From Cellulomonas sp. PhB150 (lineage in GTDB: Bacteria > Actinomycetota > Actinomycetes > Actinomycetales > Cellulomonadaceae), in NCBI RefSeq assembly GCF_003755175.1, contig NZ_RKHX01000001.1, positions 434,001 to 498,000 on the forward strand: 64,000 bases of DNA. Reading direction: 5' to 3'. Positions 59,670 through 64,000 of this stretch are shown here, one piece after another. The notes beneath the pieces were generated by a model. It saw only the letters and a list, made by a program, of their open reading frames with translations. It was not told the origin of the DNA and did no database searches. The position numbers and the translations under genes were made by a program. How positions within the stretch are numbered: the first letter of the stretch is position 1; each line of letters begins with the position of its first letter.

Positions 59670-60271
59670 AGCCCTGCCCTCCGCGTGCCGTCGGGGCGGA
59701 CGTCGTCGAGGTGCTCGACGACCTTGTCCACGAACCCGTAGGCGAGCGCCTCGGGCGCCGTGAACCAGCGGTCGCGGTCGGCGTCGCGCTCGATCGTCTC
59801 GACGCTCTGGCCCGTGTGCTGCGCGGTCAGCTCCTGCATGGTGCGCTTCACGTGCGCCATGTTCTGGGCCTGGATGGCGATGTCGACGGCCGTGCCGCCG
59901 ATGCCGCCGGACGGCTGGTGCATGAGCACCCGCGCGTGCCGCAGCGCGAACCGCTTGCCGGGCGTGCCGGCGCTCAGCAGGAACTGCGCGGAGCTGGCCG
60001 CCAGACCCATGGCCAGCGTCGAGACGTCGTTCGGGATGAGCCGGATCGTGTCGTACATCGCGAGGGCCGCGCTCACCGAGCCGCCCGGGGAGTTGATGTA
60101 CAGCGCGATGTCGCGGCGGGGGTCCTCGGCCGAGAGGAGGAGCAGCTGCGCGCAGATGCGGTTGGCCACGGGGTCGTCGACCTCCTGGCCGAGCACGACG
60201 ATGCGCTGGTGGAGCAGCCGGGTCGAGAGGTCGTCGTCGAACGGTCGTTGCGGTGCCTGCGTGCTGGGCAT
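59666..60271 (-). CDS. clpP1: ATP-dependent Clp protease proteolytic subunit 1
   Basis: The 201-aa product has the ClpP triad: Ser in [15 protein letters not shown], His in [11 protein letters not shown], and Asp in [21 protein letters not shown]. It is the first gene of the clpP1-clpP2 operon, working with ClpX or ClpC ATPases. It is divergent from a RibD-C gene, with a dyad at 60349-60363 between. The ATG follows CAGGAGCACCCC. Confidence 0.94.
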   Translation of the reverse strand: MPSTQAPQRPFDDDLSTRLLHQRIVVLGQEVDDPVANRICAQLLLLSAEDPRRDIALYINSPGGSVSAALAMYDTIRLIPNDVSTLAMGLAASSAQFLLSAGTPGKRFALRHARVLMHQPSGGIGGTAVDIAIQAQNMAHVKRTMQELTAQHTGQSVETIERDADRDRWFTAPEALAYGFVDKVVEHLDDVRPDGTRRAGL

Positions 60272-60348
60272 GGGGTGCTCCTGGGGTCGGGTGCTTCGAC
60301 CGTCGCACCGGGCGAGCCCTCCCGACCCCCCGGTCTGCCCGCAGCGGA

Positions 60349-60363
60349 TCTGCCGACGGCAGA
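60349..60363. promoter_or_regulatory. Dyad in the clpP1 / RibD-C divergent promoter
   Basis: TCTGCCGACGGCAGA is a perfect 15-bp dyad around a central A, in the only intergenic region upstream of clpP1. It is a candidate ClgR site by position; it does not exactly match the published ClgR consensus I recall. It also sits 5 bp before the -10-like TAGCGT of the rightward gene. Confidence 0.45.
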
Positions 60364-60380
60364 CGGGCTAGCGTGAGCGC

Positions 60381-61148
60381 GTGACCGACTCCCCCGCGCT
60401 GGACGTCCTGCTGCCGCTCGATCGCGCAGGTCAGCGCCTCGAGCCGCGGGACGACGAGGCGGACCTGCTCGCCCTGTTCGGCCCGTCCCCCGCCCGCCTC
60501 GTGCGGGCCAACATGGTCGCCACGCTCGACGGCGCCGGCACGGGCGCCGACGGTGTCACCGCGTCGATCAACGGTCCGGCCGACCTGCGCGTGTTCCGGG
60601 CCCTGCGTGCGCAGGCGGAGGTGGTGCTGGTCGGGGCGGGGACTGCGCGCGACGAGGGCTACCGGGCGCTCGACGTCCCGGTGGGGCTCGCCCGCGCGCG
60701 GGACCGGCTCGGGCTGCCGCCGCGGATCGAGCTGGCCATCGTCACGGCTCGCGGCGACCTTCCCGATGTCCTGCTCGACGCGGAACGGCCGCCGTTTCTC
60801 GTGACCACCGCCGATGCGCCGCTCGATGCGTTGCGCGCGCGCGTCGGTGCGGACCATGTCCTCGCACACGGCACCGACGGCCGCGTCGACCTCGCCGCCG
60901 CCCTCGAGTCGCTCGCCGCGCTCGGCCTGGGCCGGGTGCTCGCCGAGGGCGGCCCCGGGCTGCTCGCGCAGCTGGTCGCGCAGGGTCTCGTCGACGAGCT
61001 CTGCCTGACCTGGAGCCCCCTGCTCGTCGGCGGACCCGCACCGCGGATCCTCGGCGACGGGCCGTGGCTCGACCCCGCCCGGCCCCTGGTCCCGGTGCAC
61101 CTGCTGCACGCCGACGGCGTCCTCCTGGGACGGTGGCGAGCGCGGTGA
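60381..61148 (+). CDS. RibD C-terminal/dihydrofolate-reductase-fold protein
   Basis: The 255-aa product has the RibD-C pattern: [56 protein letters not shown] near the start and [29 protein letters not shown] later. It probably reduces a pyrimidine-like or other heterocycle with NADPH; riboflavin synthesis itself is unlikely because there is no deaminase domain or rib gene nearby. GTG 60381 has TAGCGT 6 nt upstream and no ribosome site, so it is probably leaderless. Confidence 0.85.
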   Translation: MTDSPALDVLLPLDRAGQRLEPRDDEADLLALFGPSPARLVRANMVATLDGAGTGADGVTASINGPADLRVFRALRAQAEVVLVGAGTARDEGYRALDVPVGLARARDRLGLPPRIELAIVTARGDLPDVLLDAERPPFLVTTADAPLDALRARVGADHVLAHGTDGRVDLAAALESLAALGLGRVLAEGGPGLLAQLVAQGLVDELCLTWSPLLVGGPAPRILGDGPWLDPARPLVPVHLLHADGVLLGRWRAR

Positions 61149-61171
61149 GTGACAGTGGTTAGGCTCGTCGC

Positions 61172-61657
61172 GTGACCGACACGATCCTGGTCCTCGCAGA
61201 GGACACCCTGGCCACCGCCGACATCGAGCACCTGCTCGCCCTGCACGAGGGCGAGGTGCTGGCCTACCGCGTCCTGGTTCCCGCCGACTCCGAGCGCCCG
61301 CTGCTCGCGACGGTCGTCGACAACCTCGGCCTCGGCGAGCTGGGCGAGGCGTTCGACCGCCTGCGCGGCAAGGAGCCGAGCGTCCCCGAGGCCAAGGCGA
61401 CTGCCGACGAGCAGCTCGCCGCGACGCTCGCGGAGTTCGCCGCCGCCGGCCGCGAGGCGACCGGCGAGGTCGTCGCCGACGACCCGCTGCCCGCCCTGCG
61501 TGCCGCCGTGGCCACCGGCGAGGTCCGCGAGATCGCCGTGGTGACCTACCCGCACGCCTGGTCGGACACGTTCCACCGCGACTGGGCCAGCCGCGCGCGC
61601 GACGAGCTCCAGGTCCCCGTGCTGCACCTGTACTCGGGCACGTCCGAGCTCGGCTGA
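61172..61657 (+). CDS. Conserved-type protein of unknown function
   Basis: The 161-aa acidic soluble protein has no domain I recognise with confidence. Its start ([36 protein letters not shown]) and end ([38 protein letters not shown]) look like an alpha/beta Rossmann-type fold, loosely like universal stress proteins, but the ATP-binding Gly motif is missing. GTG 61172 has TAGGCT 6 nt upstream and no ribosome site, so it is probably leaderless. A strong terminator follows. Confidence 0.7.
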   Translation: MTDTILVLAEDTLATADIEHLLALHEGEVLAYRVLVPADSERPLLATVVDNLGLGELGEAFDRLRGKEPSVPEAKATADEQLAATLAEFAAAGREATGEVVADDPLPALRAAVATGEVREIAVVTYPHAWSDTFHRDWASRARDELQVPVLHLYSGTSELG

Positions 61658-61664
61658 CCGTGCG

Positions 61665-61700
61665 CGAAGGGGCGGCCCCGTTCTCGGGGCTGCCCCTTCG
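61665..61700. terminator. Bidirectional terminator between convergent genes
   Basis: CGAAGGGGC (61665-61673) pairs with GCCCCTTCG (61692-61700). After one G-T wobble, GCCCCG (61675-61680) pairs with CGGGGC (61685-61690) around a TTCT loop. That makes about 16 pairs, serving both the 161-aa protein gene and the ATP-grasp gene. Confidence 0.85.
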
Positions 61701-61706
61701 TCATGC

Positions 61707-62957
61707 TCAGAACCCGGTGCTCGTGACCTCCGGGTAGTAGCGCCGGAACTTGCGGACCTGGTTGACCAGGGCCGCGAGCACGTACGCCTGCCGACGCGGC
61801 GACCGGTCACGCCGGTAGCGCAGCGGGTGCGCCGTGGCCTTGGCGCGGATCAGGCCGCGCACCTGGGCCGCGAGCTCCGGGTCGCGCACGTAGCGCAGCA
61901 GCAGGCGGTGCGGCACCACGGCGTAGAGCACGCTCTTCTCGACGACGACCGGCTCGACCGCAAGGCCGTGCACGTGGTCGTCGACGAGGAACCGCATCGG
62001 GTTCGCACCCGCCGCCGTGACGTAGTAGTTGTTCCGCCCGATCCGCGGGTTCACCTCGAAGAAGCGGAACGCCCCCGTGCGCGGGTCGACCTTGACGTCG
62101 AAGTTGGCGAAGCCCCGGTAGCCGGTCTCGGCGAGGAAGCGGCGCGCCTGCGCGAGCATCTCGTCGTCGCGGTAGGTGAACATCGCGGCCGGGTTGCCCA
62201 GGCCGGACGGCGTGTGCTCCTCGAGGAGCACGTGCGCCGAGCACAGCAGCGTGATCTCGCCGCGGCTGTCGACGTACGCCGTGACCGAGCGCATCTGGGT
62301 GTCGTCGCCCGGCACGAGCTCCTGGACGACGAACCGTCCCCGGAAGCCGGCCCCGCGCAGCGCACCCCAGAGCCACGTGAGCTCGTCGGGCGAGGCGATC
62401 TCGAAGACCTTCTTCTTGCCCGCGAACTCGACGTCCTGGTAGTCCGCGCTGCTGGCCGCCTTCGCGATCAGCGGGTACTCCAGGTCGACGACGACGTCGG
62501 GCGAGCCGTCTCCGAACGTCTGGACCAGGGTGCGCGGCACCGAGATGTCGAGCTCGTCGCAGATCTCGGCGAACGTGGCCTTGTCCGAGATCCGCGCGAG
62601 CAGGTCGGCGGACAGGAACGGCACGACGTAGAACGGCTCGAGCTCCTCGCGGTGCTCGACGACCATGCGCACCAGCCAGTCCGAGTTCGCCATGAGCACG
62701 AGGCGCCGTTCCGGCAGACGTGCGGCGATCTCGAGCAGACGGTCGACGAGCTGGCGCGGGTCGTGCCCGTCGGCCACGATCTCGTGCTCGACGATCGCCG
62801 AGTGCGCGACCGGCCCGAGGGCCGCTCCCGCGACCACGATCGAGGTCAGCCCGTAGGCCTCGTGGAAGGAGCGGGCGAGGGCGTAGACGCCGATGTCGGC
62901 GCCGAGGATGACGGGCTGCAGGGGGACGCCCCGCAGCCCGTCGGCCGGCTGCGTCAC
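61707..62957 (-). CDS. ATP-grasp carboxylate-amine ligase, possibly a D-aspartate/D-glutamate ligase
   Basis: The 416-aa product has an N-terminal Rossmann-like part (QPVILGADIGVYALARSFHEAYG), a central ATP-grasp domain (YPLIAKAASSADYQDVEFAGKKKVFEIAS, FVVQELVPGDDTQMRSVTAYVDSRGE) and metal-binding GFANFDVKVDPRTGAFRFFEVNPRIGRNNYYVTAAG. It resembles the Asl-type ligases that attach D-Asp to the peptidoglycan stem peptide. Cellulomonas cell walls carry D-Asp or D-Glu bridges on ornithine (established chemotaxonomy), so a cross-bridge role is plausible but inferred. GTG 62957 overlaps the gnd stop. Confidence 0.82.
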   Translation of the reverse strand: MTQPADGLRGVPLQPVILGADIGVYALARSFHEAYGLTSIVVAGAALGPVAHSAIVEHEIVADGHDPRQLVDRLLEIAARLPERRLVLMANSDWLVRMVVEHREELEPFYVVPFLSADLLARISDKATFAEICDELDISVPRTLVQTFGDGSPDVVVDLEYPLIAKAASSADYQDVEFAGKKKVFEIASPDELTWLWGALRGAGFRGRFVVQELVPGDDTQMRSVTAYVDSRGEITLLCSAHVLLEEHTPSGLGNPAAMFTYRDDEMLAQARRFLAETGYRGFANFDVKVDPRTGAFRFFEVNPRIGRNNYYVTAAGANPMRFLVDDHVHGLAVEPVVVEKSVLYAVVPHRLLLRYVRDPELAAQVRGLIRAKATAHPLRYRRDRSPRRQAYVLAALVNQVRKFRRYYPEVTSTGF

Positions 62958-64000
62958 GCGTCCTGCTCGCTGCGGTCGCCCGACCACCCGGTGTGGAACG
63001 TGCCCTCGACGTCCGTGCGGCGGTAGGTGTGCGCCCCGAAGAAGTCGCGCTGCGCCTGGATCAGCGCGGCGGGCAGACGCTCGGCCCGCACACCGTCGTA
63101 GTACGCGAGCGACGAGGAGAACGCCGGCGTCGGCACGCCGTGCAGCGCGGCACCCGAGACGATCCGGCGCCACGCCTCGACGCCGTTGCCGACCGCGCCC
63201 GTGAAGTACTCGTCGGCCAGCAGCAGCGGCAGGTTCGCGTCGCGCTCGTACGCCTCGGTGATGCGGTTGAGGAACCGGGCACGGATGATGCAGCCGCCGC
63301 GCCAGATGCGGGCCATGGCGCCGCGGTCGATGTTCCAGCCGAACTGCTCGGAGGCCGCGGCGATCTGGTCGAAGCCCTGCGAGTACGCGACGACCTTGGA
63401 CGCGTAGAGCGCGAGCCGGACGTCCTCGACGAACGCGTCGCGGTCGGTGACGTCCCAGGGCGTGGTGTGCGCCTGCAGGGTGCCGACCGCCGCCTCGCGC
63501 TGGGGGACGCCGCCCGACAGCGCACGGGCGAACGTGGCCTCGGCGATGCCGGTGATCGGGACGCCCAGGTCGAGCCCGTTCTGCACCGTCCAGCGGCCGG
63601 TGCCCTTCTGCTCGGCCTGGTCGAGCACGATGTCGACGAACGCGGAGCCCGTCCTCGCATCGACGTGCTGCAGGACGTCGGCGGTGATCTCGATGAGGAA
63701 CGACTCGAGGTCGCCCGTGTTCCACTCGGCGAAGATCTGGCCGATCTCGGCCGCGGACGCGCCCAGGCCCTGCTTGAGCAGGTCGTACGCCTCGGCGATG
63801 AGCTGCATGTCGGCGTACTCGATGCCGTTGTGCACCATCTTGACGAAGTGGCCGGCGCCGTCGGGTCCCACATAGGTGCAGCACGGCACGCCGTCGACCT
63901 TGGCGGAGATCTTCTCGAGGATCGGGCCGAGGCTCTCGTACGACTTCGCGGTGCCGCCGGGCATGATCGAGGGGCCGAGCAGCGCACCCTCCTCGCCGCC
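62954..64000 (-). CDS. gnd: 6-phosphogluconate dehydrogenase, 5' end beyond the window
   Basis: This enzyme oxidatively decarboxylates 6-phosphogluconate to ribulose 5-phosphate with NADP. The visible 348 residues cover the C-terminal part of the Rossmann domain (MPGGTAKSYESLGPILEKI) and the helical catalytic domain with HFVKMVHNGIEYADMQLIAEAYDLL (active-site Lys/His) and GTGRWTVQNGLDLGVP, ending HTGWSGDRSEQDA. The N-terminal NADP motif is off the right edge; ATG 63964 is internal. It overlaps the downstream ATP-grasp gene by 4 bp (GTGA). Confidence 0.96.
   Translation of the reverse strand, partial: GGEEGALLGPSIMPGGTAKSYESLGPILEKISAKVDGVPCCTYVGPDGAGHFVKMVHNGIEYADMQLIAEAYDLLKQGLGASAAEIGQIFAEWNTGDLESFLIEITADVLQHVDARTGSAFVDIVLDQAEQKGTGRWTVQNGLDLGVPITGIAEATFARALSGGVPQREAAVGTLQAHTTPWDVTDRDAFVEDVRLALYASKVVAYSQGFDQIAAASEQFGWNIDRGAMARIWRGGCIIRARFLNRITEAYERDANLPLLLADEYFTGAVGNGVEAWRRIVSGAALHGVPTPAFSSSLAYYDGVRAERLPAALIQAQRDFFGAHTYRRTDVEGTFHTGWSGDRSEQDA

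Overview
The window is very GC-rich, densely coded actinobacterial DNA. Family content points to the Cellulomonadaceae or a close relative (inference). The evidence is a GH6 cellulase under a CelR-like operator, GH16 and GH64 beta-1,3-glucanases with ricin-type CBM13 tails, a C50-carotenoid operon, two ClpP genes facing a ClgR-type regulator, and an ATP-grasp amino-acid ligase of the kind that could build a D-Asp or D-Glu cross-bridge. Both ends cut genes: a LacI-type regulator on the left and gnd on the right. No tRNA, rRNA, CRISPR array, integrase or intact insertion sequence was seen.

Layout. 1-5.5 kb: LacI regulator, then secreted GH6, GH16-CBM13 and GH64-CBM13. 5.6-9.9 kb: CorA-type transporter, a cysteine leader peptide with cysteine dioxygenase and rhodanese, and a secreted 5'-nucleotidase. 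9.9-16.3 kb: alpha/beta hydrolases, DUF1990, a Zn-alcohol dehydrogenase, an epimerase, Mn-catalase and an SDR. 16.4-19.5 kb: a tightly overlapping operon of acyl-CoA-dehydrogenase-like protein, PIG-L deacetylase/methyltransferase fusion and GT2, with no assigned product. 19.7-23.1 kb: envelope and stress genes (CsbD, holin-X, DUF3618, YihY). 23.1-25.8 kb: three ANTAR regulators and an SRPBCC protein. 25.8-33.3 kb: a mixed region with a decayed GNAT fragment, DUF222-HNH protein, UBP zinc finger, an unusual zinc-ribbon SDR and several poorly known genes. 33.3-39.5 kb: a MarR regulator divergent from idi-crtE-crtB-crtI-crtYe-crtYf-crtEb, which should give a decaprenoxanthin-type pigment. 39.5-40.7 kb: a SAM-IV riboswitch ahead of a frameshifted FMN reductase and a flavin reductase. 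40.8-44.5 kb: potassium channel, HdeD-like protein, YbdK-type ligase and ferredoxin-reductase-like flavoprotein. 44.6-51.2 kb: glgX/treX-treY-treZ for trehalose. 51.2-58.7 kb: a ZapE-like ATPase, then the assimilatory sulfate operon sirA-(small zinc ribbon)-cysH-cysD-cysN-cysG behind a leaderless Cys-Cys-Cys leader ORF. 58.7-64 kb: clgR, clpP2, clpP1, a RibD-C reductase, an unknown gene, the ATP-grasp ligase and gnd.

The most interesting thread is sulfur control. Within 46 kb there are two different cysteine-rich leader ORFs, one before cysteine breakdown and one before sulfate reduction, and a SAM-IV riboswitch before flavin reductases. A second thread is start-site style: about nine ORFs have no Shine-Dalgarno sequence but a T/C-A-N-N-N-T hexamer 6-7 nt before the start codon, consistent with leaderless transcripts.
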